Of a stretch of DNA of 64,000 nucleotides, positions 25,428-36,280 are shown piece after piece. The position numbers and the translations under genes were made by a program. Origin of the DNA: Streptococcus cuniculi (GTDB lineage: Bacteria; Bacillota; Bacilli; Lactobacillales; Streptococcaceae); NCBI RefSeq assembly GCF_001921845.1, contig NZ_MSJM01000001.1:1-64000 (forward strand). Reading direction: 5' to 3'. The number at the start of each line of letters is the position of its first letter. Position 1 is the first letter of the stretch. The notes under the pieces were generated by a model. That model was not told the DNA's origin, did not search any database, and was given only the letters and a program-made list of their open reading frames with translations.

Positions 25428-26717
25428 TCAGCGCAAGCCCAATTCACTCAAGCGTTTTTGGTATTTTTCAAAGTCAATCTTGATTCCTAAGCCACCATAG
25501 ATATCATACTCGTCGATCCAATCACCAAATGCCGGAATCGTTGTCTGTTCAACGCCATTTTTAGCATCCAATAGGATAAATGGCCCGTTCGTTATAAGAA
25601 ACCTTTGTGGAATATTGGTCGAAGTGAGGGCATAGACTTTTCCGAGTGCTTCTGCTCCTGCAAAGAGCTTGAGCGGATTTTTAGCCTGTGTCAAAATAGC
25701 TGCAATCACCTGCTGTTGACGTTTGGTACGTCCATAATCTGACTCGTCATCTTTACGGAAGCGAGCATAGTTGAGCAGGGTTGCACCATTCATTTGTTGG
25801 ACACCGACTGGAATCGTCTGGTTAGGCACCAAGCCATTTTCCATATGTAAATCATCCGGAACATCAACCGATGACACCTGTTGTCCATTTACGGTTCCAA
25901 ACTTAGCATCAATTGTCACCCCTTCAGGAAAGAGAGTGTCAATAGCTGTCGCAAAGGTTGAAAAATCCACCATAGCATAATACTGGATATCAATGTCAAA
26001 ATTATCTTTTAAGACCTCACGGATATTTTCAGCACCCTTATGACCGTTTTGCTCTCCAAATGTGTAAGCTAGATTCAGTTTGTAATCTGCCCCATCCATA
26101 TCAATCAAGGTATCACGCATGAAGCTAACGAGCTTGGCTTTTTTGTCCTTATTATTAACATTTAAAACCATGATCGAGTCTGTCCGCGTCATGTCTGAAG
26201 TCTCCCCAGCCCGTCCATCTGTTCCCAGAATAAGGATATTCACCCCATTCTTGGCGGCTTGACCGTTAAAGGTTTCTGGAGTGGCCTTGGTTTCAACGCC
26301 ATTCATCCCTTTGACAAACATGAAGCCCAAAGCCCCCAGCAGCAAGACAACTCCTAGTAAGAGGAGCATAATGAAACGCTTGATTCGCCCCTTTTTCTTT
26401 TTACGAATCTTAGGTTGCTTGATGGGACGCGCCTTTGACTTTTTCTTTTGCTGGCGAGGATAAGCAGGGAGAATTCCCTCTTCCGATTCCAGTTCTAGGT
26501 CACGAAAATCCTCTGCTTCTTCTGCCCAGTCTTCTAGCTCTACTGGTCGGCTTCTGCGAGGGGCTGGTCGTGATGATCGAACGACATCGCCAGTTAATTT
26601 GCGCTCTAGGTAGGCCAGTTCTCTTTGTTCCCTATCATTTAAATAATGAATATTTTTTCGTAAATAATCTAATCGTAGTTCCTCATGATGGGTGAGGTTA
26701 CTCTCATATCTTGTCAT
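25428..26717 (-). CDS. LytR-CpsA-Psr (LCP) family protein
   Basis: 429 residues. A long basic cytoplasmic N-terminus (about 1-125, with Lys-rich KKKKGRIKR) leads to one membrane helix (FIMLLLLGVVLLLGALGFM). The extracellular LCP domain follows, with NILILGTDGR, RTDSIMVL and SFMRDTL (the Arg residues that bind polyprenyl phosphate) and a C-terminal RKDDESDYGR. Known: LCP enzymes attach wall polysaccharides or teichoic acids to peptidoglycan. It lies 13 nt after pheA and is the last gene of the aroA-aroK-pheA-LCP operon. The rgp cluster at 58-64 kb could supply its substrate. Confidence 0.88.
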   Translation of the reverse strand: MTRYESNLTHHEELRLDYLRKNIHYLNDREQRELAYLERKLTGDVVRSSRPAPRRSRPVELEDWAEEAEDFRDLELESEEGILPAYPRQQKKKSKARPIKQPKIRKKKKGRIKRFIMLLLLGVVLLLGALGFMFVKGMNGVETKATPETFNGQAAKNGVNILILGTDGRAGETSDMTRTDSIMVLNVNNKDKKAKLVSFMRDTLIDMDGADYKLNLAYTFGEQNGHKGAENIREVLKDNFDIDIQYYAMVDFSTFATAIDTLFPEGVTIDAKFGTVNGQQVSSVDVPDDLHMENGLVPNQTIPVGVQQMNGATLLNYARFRKDDESDYGRTKRQQQVIAAILTQAKNPLKLFAGAEALGKVYALTSTNIPQRFLITNGPFILLDAKNGVEQTTIPAFGDWIDEYDIYGGLGIKIDFEKYQKRLSELGLR

Positions 26718-26730
26718 TGTACTTCCCTTT

Positions 26731-27558
26731 TCATTGAGCCTGATAAATAAAATAGTCTCCTAAAATCTTATAAGAAATCCCTAGACTTGTCAATTCTTTT
26801 AAGGCATGGTCCAATAATTCTGGACTGGTATTGACTGCATCGAGAATAAAGAAATATTCTCCCAAAGCCGTTTTCAAGGGTCTGCTTTCAATCTTGGTCA
26901 AATCAATTCCCCGCCACGCAAATACTGACATGGCCTTATAAAGAGCCCCCGGTAGGTTGTCTGGCAGTGTTAGAGCGAGCGAACATTTTCTGCTTGTGGA
27001 TGTCAGGGGCAACATCTGTTCCTCGTTTCCCAAGACCCAAAAACGGGTGAAATTCTGACTCATCTCCTGAATGTCTTGTGCGACAATCTCAAGACCGTAT
27101 TCTTGAGCCGCGGCATGGGGAGCAATCGCTGCAAAGGGCTGGTCCGGGTTGTTTGCCACAAAACGGGCTGCGTAGGCCGTGCTGGCTGTTGCTTCAAGTC
27201 GAGCCTGCGGATAATGCGTATCGATATATTTTTTTCCTTGGGCCAAGGCCTGTGGATGCGAGTAAATCACTTGGATGTCTGTTGAATGAGACGGCGCCAT
27301 CAACTGCTGAAAAATCGGCTGGACAACTTCTGCCACTGCACGCAATTCTGCCTGATGAAAGAGGTAGTCGATGGTCTCATGGACACTACCTTCAATCGAA
27401 TTTTCAACTGGAATAACGGAATAGTCAACCGCATGTTGCTCAACGGCTTTCATGACCTCTGTAATCGTGTCGTAGGAGACCAATTCTGCCTGCGGAAAGG
27501 CCTGCTGTGCCACCTGATGGGTAAAGGAGCCCCGTGGCCCTAAAAATGCTATATACAT
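26731..27558 (-). CDS. pheA: Prephenate dehydratase
   Basis: 275 residues. Prephenate dehydratase domain with [15 protein letters not shown] at the N-terminus and the catalytic Thr-Arg-Phe in NFTRFWVLG, then an ACT domain with [17 protein letters not shown] that binds Phe for feedback inhibition. It converts prephenate to phenylpyruvate. No chorismate mutase domain is present. It overlaps aroK by 10 bp, so the genes are translationally coupled. Confidence 0.95.
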   Translation of the reverse strand: MYIAFLGPRGSFTHQVAQQAFPQAELVSYDTITEVMKAVEQHAVDYSVIPVENSIEGSVHETIDYLFHQAELRAVAEVVQPIFQQLMAPSHSTDIQVIYSHPQALAQGKKYIDTHYPQARLEATASTAYAARFVANNPDQPFAAIAPHAAAQEYGLEIVAQDIQEMSQNFTRFWVLGNEEQMLPLTSTSRKCSLALTLPDNLPGALYKAMSVFAWRGIDLTKIESRPLKTALGEYFFILDAVNTSPELLDHALKELTSLGISYKILGDYFIYQAQ

Positions 27559-28040
27559 TGAATAATCCTTGCTACTTCTTCTGGCGTACGGTTGTCTGTA
27601 TTAATCACCAAATCAGACAATCCCTCATAGAGCATCATACGACGTTCATAAATACCGTGGAAATCTTCTTTTGAATTGTTCAAAAAGAGGGGACGTTGGA
27701 AGACTTTATCCTCTTTAATCCGCTCATATAAGACCTCAAAGGATGCAGCTAGAAGGACATTGTACTTGCGATTTTGGCGAAGAAGGTCACGATTTCTTTC
27801 CGAGATGACCACACCGCCACCGGTTGAGATAACGATGTCCCCCTCCAATTGCAATAGTTCTTCGAGGGTTTCTGACTCAATTTTCCGAAAGGCAGCTTCG
27901 CCTTCTTGCGCAAAAAAGTCAGAGATGGACATGCCAATTTTTTCTTCGATGATGGTATCCATATCATAAAAAGGACGCTTGATATGCTGGGAAACTGTTG
28001 TCTTTCCTGCTCCCATAAAGCCTAGTAAAATAATTGCCAT
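27549..28040 (-). CDS. aroK: Shikimate kinase
   Basis: 163 residues. P-loop [10 protein letters not shown], the shikimate-binding Asp in [24 protein letters not shown] and the STGGGVV loop. It phosphorylates shikimate with ATP. The ATG follows the aroA stop by 1 nt and its 3' end overlaps pheA. If the adjacent quinate/shikimate island supplies shikimate, this is the entry point to chorismate. Confidence 0.95.
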   Translation of the reverse strand: MAIILLGFMGAGKTTVSQHIKRPFYDMDTIIEEKIGMSISDFFAQEGEAAFRKIESETLEELLQLEGDIVISTGGGVVISERNRDLLRQNRKYNVLLAASFEVLYERIKEDKVFQRPLFLNNSKEDFHGIYERRMMLYEGLSDLVINTDNRTPEEVARIIQCI

Positions 28041-28041
28041 A

Positions 28042-29343
<1,302 letters not shown>

Positions 29344-29354
29344 CTATTTTTCCT

Positions 29355-29360
29355 ATTATA
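29355..29360 (-). promoter_or_regulatory. Extended -10 promoter for aroA-aroK-pheA-LCP
   Basis: TATGGTATAAT on the minus strand about 30 nt upstream of the aroA start gives a TGn extended -10. No good -35 is visible. It would let this half of the split aro operon be transcribed independently of the rest. Confidence 0.55.
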
Positions 29361-29461
29361 CCATAAATTACCAGCCTGCTTCCGTCTTGAAAACACATTC
29401 ATCTTGTAATGATTCGTTTTTTGCCCCTCTAGTTATCGGATATCTAAGCCTATTGCTATCG

Positions 29462-29498
29462 AAAAAGAGCTTGAGACCTCATCCCAAACTCTTTTTTC
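29462..29498 (-). terminator. Intrinsic terminator of the aroD2-reductase operon
   Basis: On the minus strand AAAAAGAGTTTGGGA pairs with TCTCAAGCTCTTTTT, followed by TCG. It lies 9 nt after the reductase stop codon and separates the island from aroA. The remaining sequence up to 29355 shows no gene. Confidence 0.75.
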
Positions 29499-29506
29499 AT
29501 ATTGAA

Positions 29507-32413
29507 TTAGTTTGCAAGTTGCTCTGCGGCTAGTTTTCCTGATGTCAGAGCCCAAGCATTGTTAGCACCAGACGGAGAGTCTGTTCCCATGACACCACCG
29601 ACTACTTCACCGGCAGCATAGAGGCCTGCAATCGCTTGACCATCTTGGTTCATCACCTCTAGTCTGTCGTTGACGACTAGACCTCCCATGGTTGTTGCAA
29701 AACGTGGTTTTTGCTCAATCATGTAGTATGGACCTTCACCAACTGGAACTTGAAGAAATTCAATTTGACGGTTGAAATCTTCATCTTTTCCATTTGCGAC
29801 AAAGCTGTTGAAGCGCTCAACAGTATTTACAAGAGCATGGGTATCCATACCTGCTAAATCTGCCAATTCTTCTAGCGTATCAGCATGGAAGAGGTACGGG
29901 GTCTTACTACCATTACTTGCCAACCATTCTTCTACTTCCTTCTCTGAAATACCACCTTCTGCAATTTCCTTGCGGAAGATAGAGAAGTGATACTGGTCGA
30001 GTAAGAGATAGAGGACTTTGGCGTCTTGTTCCATCAAGACATCAAGAATGTCGTGGTTACTTGCGCGTTCATTGACCACACGTTGACCATTTGTATTGAC
30101 CAAGAGGCCATTTTCGCGAAGCACCGCAATGTTTCCGCCGATGGTTGATTTGGCTGTACCAGGTGAAACTTCGACACCATTTGGATAGATTTTTCCGAGA
30201 TCCATCATCAGGGTTGCCGCATTGACATCTGGCGCTTGCGCCATCTGCACACCTTCTCCCATAGAGGAGCGTGTTCCGTAGAACAAGACATCTTTCAATT
30301 CATCTGAAAGCATGGCCTTGTTGTTTCCATAACCACCTGTTGTAAGAATCACTGCTTTTGAAGAAATGCGGTGAGTTGTCCCATTTTCTTCAACCGCAAC
30401 GAGACCTGTCACACGACCTTGGCCATCTGTCAAGAGTTTTTCAGCCTTGGTTTGGAGCAATAAGTTGACAGATGAAGCAGCCATTTTCGCACGAACAGAG
30501 GCCGCAAATCCGTGACCACCATGGGCATACGCCAATTCACGATTCTTACGGTATTCAGCAAGAACGTGCAAGCCACCTGCCATGTCATACTCTACTCCAA
30601 CATAATCATGAACCCAATCCGTTGCCTGACCGACATTGTTGGCCAAGAGTTCAAGGAGTTCCATGACATTTTTATGGTTTCCATTTTCAAGGAAGTCTTC
30701 AATCATCAGTTGAGGCGTATCATCCAGCACACCTGATTCGTGTTGGAGACGAGAACCCATGACGACCTGATTTCCACCTGAAACGGAGATGGCACCACCG
30801 ATAAAGCTAAGTTTTTCAACGAGAGCGACTGACAAGCCAAGTTCATCTGCCCGAAGAGCCGCAGCAATCCCTGCTGCACCACCACCAACGACAACCACGT
30901 CCACTTCTTCTTCGATAACTTGCGTTGAGCGTTCGATGACTGGTTTTTGACGGGCTTTCAATACATCCACTGCATCTTGACCGCTAGCTTGAAGAGCTGC
31001 TTCTGCCACTCCATCAATAACCCCTTGACTGGTTGATGATGCACCTGAAACAGCATCGACATTGAGGGTTTGGAACTCAATGATTTGTTTTGGCATCCGT
31101 TCAAATACCAAGTCAGAAAGACCTGCTGACTCACCGCCACTATCAATTTCAATGGCTGTAATGCGCGTCTCATCAAAGGTCACGACCATCGGCAATTCAC
31201 TATTGTGACCATGCGCGGTTACGTGGTATTGACCAGGAGTAAAGGCTAAATCCTGACTCATCAATTCTGCCAAACGGGCTTGTTTTTTCTTCTCTGCCTC
31301 AATGTCTTTGACCAAGAAGAAGGTATCATCCATAAATTGCCACAAAGGCGTTGGAATGACCAATTCTTCACGGTCATGAATATCTGCAAATGGACGAACT
31401 TCCTTACCTTCACGGATGACGCTCACCCAGTCTGGCTCTGTCAAGAAGCCTTTCGCGACAGCTAGTAAATCATAACCTGCCTCTAAAGCACCTTCAGCAT
31501 CTGCCTTTTGAAGAATGCCTCCGACACCCATGACAGGAATTTGAGCTAGTTTTTCAGAACGCTCTGCAAGGAACTTGGTGATGAGCATTTCTGGATCATT
31601 GACATTCACAATCGAATTACGAGTGTAGATTCCCATTGAGAAATGAACATAATCCAAGTCGTATTCTGCCAAGGTATTCAAGAGGTACATGGTATCTTCA
31701 AAGCGAATACCAGGCTCTTCTAACTCTTCTGGTGAGAAGCGGTAGCCGAGTACAAAATTTTCTGCCCCTTCTTCTTCGATGACACGTTTTGCGGCCTTCA
31801 CAACCTCAACTGGGAATTTTACCCGTTTTTCTCTGCTGCCACCCCAGGCATCTTCACGACGGTTTGAATGCGGAGAGAAAAATTGTTGGATTAGATAGGT
31901 ATTGGCACCGTGCAATTCAACACCATCAAAACCTGCTCGAATGGCACGACGAACCCCTTCTGCAAAGGCATCAATCATGTCTAAAATCTCACGGTGCGTC
32001 ATCTCTGTTGGCACAGGTGCATTGGGACGAAGAGCTGCTACTGCAGAAGCAGAAACGGGATTTTTCCCTTCGTTCATTTCTGGGAAGGCCATCCGACCTG
32101 CGTGATAAATCTGAATGAAGGCTTTTGAACCCTTGTCTTGAATAGCCTTTGCCAGACGAGCCAAGCCCTCAATCTTATCGTCCTTATCAATTCCGACCGC
32201 ACCGTAAAAACCACGCCCATAATTTTCCACGAAGGCAGATTCGACGATAACAGCACCGACCTCGCCAGCACGATGGGCGTAGTAGCGAATCAATTCTTCT
32301 GTCATACTTCCGTCAAAATAAGCGGACTGGGTGGTCATTGGAGACACGACCACTCTATTCTTGAGTTCTACTCCAGAAGCTAGTCGAACGGTTTCAAAAA
32401 GTTTTTTTGTCAT
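29507..32413 (-). CDS. Three-domain NADH-dependent enoate reductase (OYE + FMN_bind + fumarate-reductase-like)
   Basis: 968 residues, no signal peptide. Domain 1 (about 1-355) is an Old Yellow Enzyme barrel with GVELHGANTYLIQQF (His168, Asn171). Domain 2 (about 395-485) is an FMN_bind domain with the flavinylation motif DAVSGASSTS (453-462). Domain 3 (about 505-965) is an FAD_binding_2 flavoprotein with VVVVGGGAAGIAAAL. Known: soluble NADH:fumarate and acrylate reductases share this layout; ApbE attaches FMN to the motif. Four residues essential in fumarate reductases appear changed: the HPT His is Tyr743, the NEITTRD Arg region is NERASNHD (781-788), HHTMGG is ATTMGG (906-911), and NRLGGN is DSPSGAN. 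So fumarate is unlikely. With AroD and AroE beside it, shikimate or 3-dehydroshikimate is the leading candidate. Confidence 0.85.
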   Translation of the reverse strand: MTKKLFETVRLASGVELKNRVVVSPMTTQSAYFDGSMTEELIRYYAHRAGEVGAVIVESAFVENYGRGFYGAVGIDKDDKIEGLARLAKAIQDKGSKAFIQIYHAGRMAFPEMNEGKNPVSASAVAALRPNAPVPTEMTHREILDMIDAFAEGVRRAIRAGFDGVELHGANTYLIQQFFSPHSNRREDAWGGSREKRVKFPVEVVKAAKRVIEEEGAENFVLGYRFSPEELEEPGIRFEDTMYLLNTLAEYDLDYVHFSMGIYTRNSIVNVNDPEMLITKFLAERSEKLAQIPVMGVGGILQKADAEGALEAGYDLLAVAKGFLTEPDWVSVIREGKEVRPFADIHDREELVIPTPLWQFMDDTFFLVKDIEAEKKKQARLAELMSQDLAFTPGQYHVTAHGHNSELPMVVTFDETRITAIEIDSGGESAGLSDLVFERMPKQIIEFQTLNVDAVSGASSTSQGVIDGVAEAALQASGQDAVDVLKARQKPVIERSTQVIEEEVDVVVVGGGAAGIAAALRADELGLSVALVEKLSFIGGAISVSGGNQVVMGSRLQHESGVLDDTPQLMIEDFLENGNHKNVMELLELLANNVGQATDWVHDYVGVEYDMAGGLHVLAEYRKNRELAYAHGGHGFAASVRAKMAASSVNLLLQTKAEKLLTDGQGRVTGLVAVEENGTTHRISSKAVILTTGGYGNNKAMLSDELKDVLFYGTRSSMGEGVQMAQAPDVNAATLMMDLGKIYPNGVEVSPGTAKSTIGGNIAVLRENGLLVNTNGQRVVNERASNHDILDVLMEQDAKVLYLLLDQYHFSIFRKEIAEGGISEKEVEEWLASNGSKTPYLFHADTLEELADLAGMDTHALVNTVERFNSFVANGKDEDFNRQIEFLQVPVGEGPYYMIEQKPRFATTMGGLVVNDRLEVMNQDGQAIAGLYAAGEVVGGVMGTDSPSGANNAWALTSGKLAAEQLAN

Positions 32414-32416
32414 GTA

Positions 32417-33199
32417 TTATTCCTCGTCTGTTAATTTTAAAGTCGATAGTATCTCGCGCAAAACGGTCACTGGTACTTGTCCAGGAGCAGAAGCCTGTGC
32501 TGCTGCCCCAAAGGTCGCTGAAGAACCAAAGACCTCACCGCTGACACGGCTGACCATACCAAGCGCTCCCATTGACATGGTAATCAAGGGACGACTAGCT
32601 GTTTCATAGACTTCAGCGGTTGCTTGAAGAAGGGTCAAGACATCTTGGTTGGATTGAGGCATGACCGCAATCTTACAGATGTCCGCATTTTTTTCTTCCA
32701 TGAGGCGCAATCTACGGACAATCTCATCCTTAGCAGGTGTGGCATCAAAGTCATGGTTACACATGACAATCTTAACACCTTTTGCATTTGCAAGGGCGAT
32801 GATTTCTGCCACTTCTTTTTCTGGCATGAAGAGTTCAACGTCCATCAAATCTGCATGGCCATTTTCTAAGACAGCACGGTAAATTTCAAAGTAGAGCTCA
32901 TCTGAAATCTCTAGGACACCGCCCTCTTTAGCCGTACGGAAGGTGACAAGAACAGGTTTTCCTGCTGCTTCTCGAACTCGATGCGAAAGCTCCGCTACTT
33001 TTGCTGGATTCGTCACATCCTCGTAAAAGTCGATGCGCCACTCAATCACATCGCAGTCCAAGGTCTTTGCTTGTGCCGCTGCAGCAAGAATCTCCTCTGC
33101 GGTTTTGCCCACTAAAGGCACAATAATCTTTGGTCTTCCCTTGCCAAATGTGACATCTCCAACCGTTACATAGTTAAAATTATCTTTCATGTCAACCAC
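32417..33199 (-). CDS. aroD: Type I 3-dehydroquinate dehydratase, second copy (catabolic)
   Basis: 260 residues. Catalytic Glu in DVIEWRIDFY, His in MCNHDFDATP and the Schiff-base Lys in DICKIAVMP, then the SMGALGMVSR loop. It interconverts 3-dehydroquinate and 3-dehydroshikimate. It is about 36 residues longer than the biosynthetic AroD at 50494 and only distantly similar. It is first in a two-gene operon with the enoate reductase (3 nt apart), so it probably makes or removes the reductase substrate. Start ATG 33199 has AAAGGTGG upstream. Confidence 0.92.
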   Translation of the reverse strand: MVDMKDNFNYVTVGDVTFGKGRPKIIVPLVGKTAEEILAAAAQAKTLDCDVIEWRIDFYEDVTNPAKVAELSHRVREAAGKPVLVTFRTAKEGGVLEISDELYFEIYRAVLENGHADLMDVELFMPEKEVAEIIALANAKGVKIVMCNHDFDATPAKDEIVRRLRLMEEKNADICKIAVMPQSNQDVLTLLQATAEVYETASRPLITMSMGALGMVSRVSGEVFGSSATFGAAAQASAPGQVPVTVLREILSTLKLTDEE

Positions 33200-33224
33200 C
33201 TTTTTGTGATAATATTCACTTAAA

Positions 33225-33289
33225 ATTATACCAAATCCTACCTGCCAAATCTAATAGATATATTTTGCCGATCAATAGATTTCGTCTAT
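33225..33289 (-). promoter_or_regulatory. Promoter with LysR-type operator boxes
   Basis: Minus-strand extended -10 TGGTATAAT (TATAAT at 33225-33230). Upstream, ATAGATTTCGTCTAT (33275-33289) is a perfect inverted repeat with T-N11-A spacing, the LysR-type hallmark, and ATCTAATAGAT (33249-33259) is a second palindrome beside the -35 region. This arrangement suits activation by the island's LysR regulator. Confidence 0.7.
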
Positions 33290-33349
33290 GTTTTGGACTT
33301 CGCTTTTCATCTGAAAATGGGAGTCTCGGATCAGAGAATACTAAAAAGA

Positions 33350-33690
33350 GGGAGTGGGACTCAATCGTGATTTCGAAGAAATCGATTTTGTAGTCCTCGC
33401 TCTCTAGTTTCTAGGCTCGGGTATCAACAGTCACTCCTCTGACTGTCCTCGCTCTCTAGTTTCTGGGCTCGGGTATCAACAGTCACTCCCCTGACTGTTG
33501 ATATCCGCAAGTTGACTAGCTTCCACAATCGAGAATTGTGGAAGGTTGGAAATAAGGCTAGCGAAGAATTGTTCGCTAGCCTCTTCTAATAAAATGTTGA
33601 TTTATCAACGTTTTACAAACCAGACAACTACTGCGCCAAACTGTTAAAACTATGAAACATAACGAGGTAAGGGACTTTTGTTCCAGCCTC
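33350..33690 (+). repeat. Dispersed intergenic repeat, copy B
   Basis: Long form beginning GGGAGTGGGACTCAATCG and ending GGGACTTTTGTTCCAGCCTC. It carries an internal duplication of the 'gggtatcaacagtcactcc' block and the inverted module CCACAATCGAGAATTGTGG, then GGCTAGCGAAGAATTGTTCGCTAGCC. Same orientation as copies A and C. Confidence 0.85.
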
Positions 33691-33711
33691 TCCCGAACTC
33701 GCTTATGCTTA

Positions 33712-33816
33712 TATAGTGAATTGAGAAAGGAATAGGACAAGGCAAGGAGCTACAGATAGAACTAGCGTTCATCAAAGCGACTTAACGATGTCCTAACCTT
33801 TATTCCATTCGCTATA
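33712..33816. mobile_element. 105-bp MITE-like element with terminal inverted repeats
   Basis: TATAGTGAATTGAG...ATAGGACA (33712-33739) is an imperfect inverse of TGTCCTAACC...TTCGCTATA (33789-33816). The element ends in TATA and encodes nothing. It lies 7 bp past the CitMHS stop codon. Confidence 0.65.
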
Positions 33817-33823
33817 GTATTTT

Positions 33824-35149
33824 TTAAAACGTCAATAGACCGCACAGCAAGGCTGTCAAGACGACAATCACATTGGTCACCATCATGACCTTCGCTCCGT
33901 ATCTAGTAAAATCATTCACTTCAATCTCACAGAGGGTCGCTCCCACATAGGTGGATGAATTCATCGGAGTGACACTGGTTGCCAAGGCCAAATTACATAC
34001 AAATGGTGCGATGATGGCAATCGGTGACAGCCCAAAACTTGCTCCGATGGAAATAAAGAGTGGATAAAAGGCATTATAAAGCTGATAGGGTACAAAATAA
34101 ATAATCGGAACCGCTAGTAACAAGAAAATAATGTGGATATAGCGGATGAGAAAGGCTGGAAATACTGTTTCTAACAATTGAGCCAGCGAAGCGACCATTG
34201 ACATCCGACTACCATCTTCTGGCGCCGCATTAAAAATCGCAAGGTAAAAACAGATGGCAATCAGCATCAACAACACATTGAAGAAGGTTCCACCAGCCTT
34301 ATTCCAGATGTTGCCAAAATCTTTTGGATAGTTGATGAGAGCTGTGACAATCGAAGCTGCGACAAAGACCAGATAAGAAGGCAATTTGAAGTAGGCTAGG
34401 CAGACGATGACGAGCACAAAAATCGCTAGATTGATAGCAAAAAAGGCTGGTCGTGCATTTGGTTTTTCTTCCATTTTAGTTGAGGCCTCCAGAGTTTCTC
34501 CCTCTGGCAAGCCCAAACGTTGGTATTGCTTCTTATGACGGTAAGCAAAGTAAACATATTGCAAGACGATGGCTGGAAGGAAACACAAGCCCCATGGAAT
34601 CGATGCTTGGGCTAAGGACTCGGCATCTGTTCCCGCCATGGTAGCAGACATGACCAGACCAATTCCCCAAGGTAACCAACACATGGCTGCAATCGCTGTT
34701 TGACAGATGATAAAGGCCGCCCTGCGATCCAATTGGAATTTCTTATAGAGCGGAATCATAATCGGAAAGACGATGAGATAGGTAGTGGACATATTAGCGG
34801 TCAGATAGGCAATAGCACCTAAGACCGTTGTCAACACCATCACTCCGATGATATTTAAGCGATGTCCTAATTTTTTCATGACCGCACTGATCAGGGTATC
34901 AAACATCCCAGTTTCAGTAACCATGGTAAAATAAATCAGACCAAAGAGCAGCATATAACCCGTTTGAGCCATCATGGTATTGATCTGCGCAAGGATAAAG
35001 CCACTCAATTGCAAAATATCATAGCCCATGAGTAAGCCAAACACAACCGGTACGATGAACATGACAAAATTCATGGGAACTTTATTGGAGACAATACATG
35101 CGACAACAATCGCAAGCATGATTAAGGCAAGAATTGCAGGACTCATCAT
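33824..35149 (-). CDS. CitMHS-family anion transporter
   Basis: 441 residues, about 11-12 membrane helices. The sequence (AILALIMLAIVVACIVSNKVP, LTANMSTTYLIVFPIMIPLY, CNLALATSVTPMNSSTYVGA) matches the CitMHS/ion transporter superfamily, whose members move citrate-like organic anions with a cation. Within this island the cargo could be quinate, shikimate or the reduced acid exported after electron disposal. It follows the esterase gene by 9 nt, so the two are co-transcribed. Confidence 0.75.
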   Translation of the reverse strand: MMSPAILALIMLAIVVACIVSNKVPMNFVMFIVPVVFGLLMGYDILQLSGFILAQINTMMAQTGYMLLFGLIYFTMVTETGMFDTLISAVMKKLGHRLNIIGVMVLTTVLGAIAYLTANMSTTYLIVFPIMIPLYKKFQLDRRAAFIICQTAIAAMCWLPWGIGLVMSATMAGTDAESLAQASIPWGLCFLPAIVLQYVYFAYRHKKQYQRLGLPEGETLEASTKMEEKPNARPAFFAINLAIFVLVIVCLAYFKLPSYLVFVAASIVTALINYPKDFGNIWNKAGGTFFNVLLMLIAICFYLAIFNAAPEDGSRMSMVASLAQLLETVFPAFLIRYIHIIFLLLAVPIIYFVPYQLYNAFYPLFISIGASFGLSPIAIIAPFVCNLALATSVTPMNSSTYVGATLCEIEVNDFTRYGAKVMMVTNVIVVLTALLCGLLTF

Positions 35150-35158
35150 TTCTTCCTC

Positions 35159-36115
35159 CTAACTTTTTCGTAATTCTTCTAAGAGACCAAACTCACGCTT
35201 GAAAGACCAAGCCATCAAGTCATGCACCAAATCAGTATAAGGATGAGGAGCAGCTGTAAAGCAATGTCCTAAGCGTGGTGCGACAAAGAGTTCACAAGGA
35301 ACACCTGCCCGCAAGAGACGTTGGCTATAATCAATTGCTGTATCGCGCAGGGTATCGTATTCACCAGCGATAATCATCGTTGGCCCCAAGCCACCTACAT
35401 CATGGCAGAAACTAGGAAAGGCATAATAAGATGGTTGCTGACCATTGTAGCCACCTAGATAGGCTGCTTCTGCCCCAAGCGCTTTCTTGTCTGGGCCCAT
35501 TCTTAACTGGCTCAATTGTTGGAATGAATAGGTCTCTTCAATTGCGGTATCAAAGATCGCACAGTTTAAGACTGTCAGCGCCGGGGTAGGCTCATTGCGG
35601 TCCCGCAAGTAGAGTGCTAAACCTTCTGCAATCGTCCCTCCTGCACTCGAGCCATGTAGGCCCAGTTTTTCACAATCTCCACCAAACTCATCTGCATGAT
35701 GATAGAGATACATATACGCCGCATGACAATCTTCTAATGGAACTGGAAAGGCATAGCCTGTTGCCCCACATAGGCGGTATTCAACTGACACAACAATGGC
35801 TGGGACACGCTCTGCTAAGGCAATACACCGAGCATTATCCAAGTCGACACTTCCTGCTACAAAGGCACCACCATGAATATCCAGAATCATCGGTGCCTTT
35901 TCAGCTAACCCAGCTGGTGTAAAGACGCGAATCTTTAACTCCTGCCCTTCTTCTGGTCCTGGAATCAATCGATTCTCCATGGTCATTCCATCTGGCAATT
36001 CATAGCGCATCATGGCCTCCCCCTGCAATTTCTTGTGGCGCAAGGTTTCCTCGCTACCATCCGCTATATTGCTCAATAAATGGTGCTCATAACCTGGAAA
36101 AGAATGTAATTTCAT
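35159..36115 (-). CDS. HSL-type alpha/beta-hydrolase (esterase)
   Basis: 318 residues, no signal peptide. Oxyanion motif ILDIHGGAFVAGS, nucleophile elbow LHGSSAGGTIAEG, acid in AGEYDTLRD and His in RLGHCFTA define a hormone-sensitive-lipase-family carboxylesterase. Inferred: it could release quinate or shikimate from plant esters such as chlorogenate once imported. It is first gene of an operon with the CitMHS transporter. Several HSL enzymes act on small phenolic esters, but the sequence alone does not prove it. Confidence 0.8.
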   Translation of the reverse strand: MKLHSFPGYEHHLLSNIADGSEETLRHKKLQGEAMMRYELPDGMTMENRLIPGPEEGQELKIRVFTPAGLAEKAPMILDIHGGAFVAGSVDLDNARCIALAERVPAIVVSVEYRLCGATGYAFPVPLEDCHAAYMYLYHHADEFGGDCEKLGLHGSSAGGTIAEGLALYLRDRNEPTPALTVLNCAIFDTAIEETYSFQQLSQLRMGPDKKALGAEAAYLGGYNGQQPSYYAFPSFCHDVGGLGPTMIIAGEYDTLRDTAIDYSQRLLRAGVPCELFVAPRLGHCFTAAPHPYTDLVHDLMAWSFKREFGLLEELRKS

Positions 36116-36213
36116 ACGGTTCTCCCTCTCTTCTATTCTTGTTCACTCTTATTTTATCATGAGATTGATACTTTTTTCACATAGTTTTTCCATAAAATTT
36201 TAAAAGCGTATTC

Positions 36214-36228
36214 ATAGATTTTCTTTAT
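36214..36228 (-). promoter_or_regulatory. Candidate LysR-type operator upstream of the esterase operon
   Basis: ATAGATTTTCTTTAT on the plus strand is close to the perfect palindrome ATAGATTTCGTCTAT at 33275-33289 (two internal substitutions and one in the right arm). It lies about 100 nt upstream of the esterase start, above a possible -10 (GATAAAAT). Confidence 0.5.
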
Positions 36229-36280
36229 ACATATAACTGCGCCTCTTGAAAAATCAATCTTTTTTCTGGATACAGAAAAA

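Noticed and set aside
29507..32413. Plain fumarate reductase
   Set aside because: The conserved His/Arg positions that bind and protonate fumarate appear substituted, and the gene context is shikimate metabolism.
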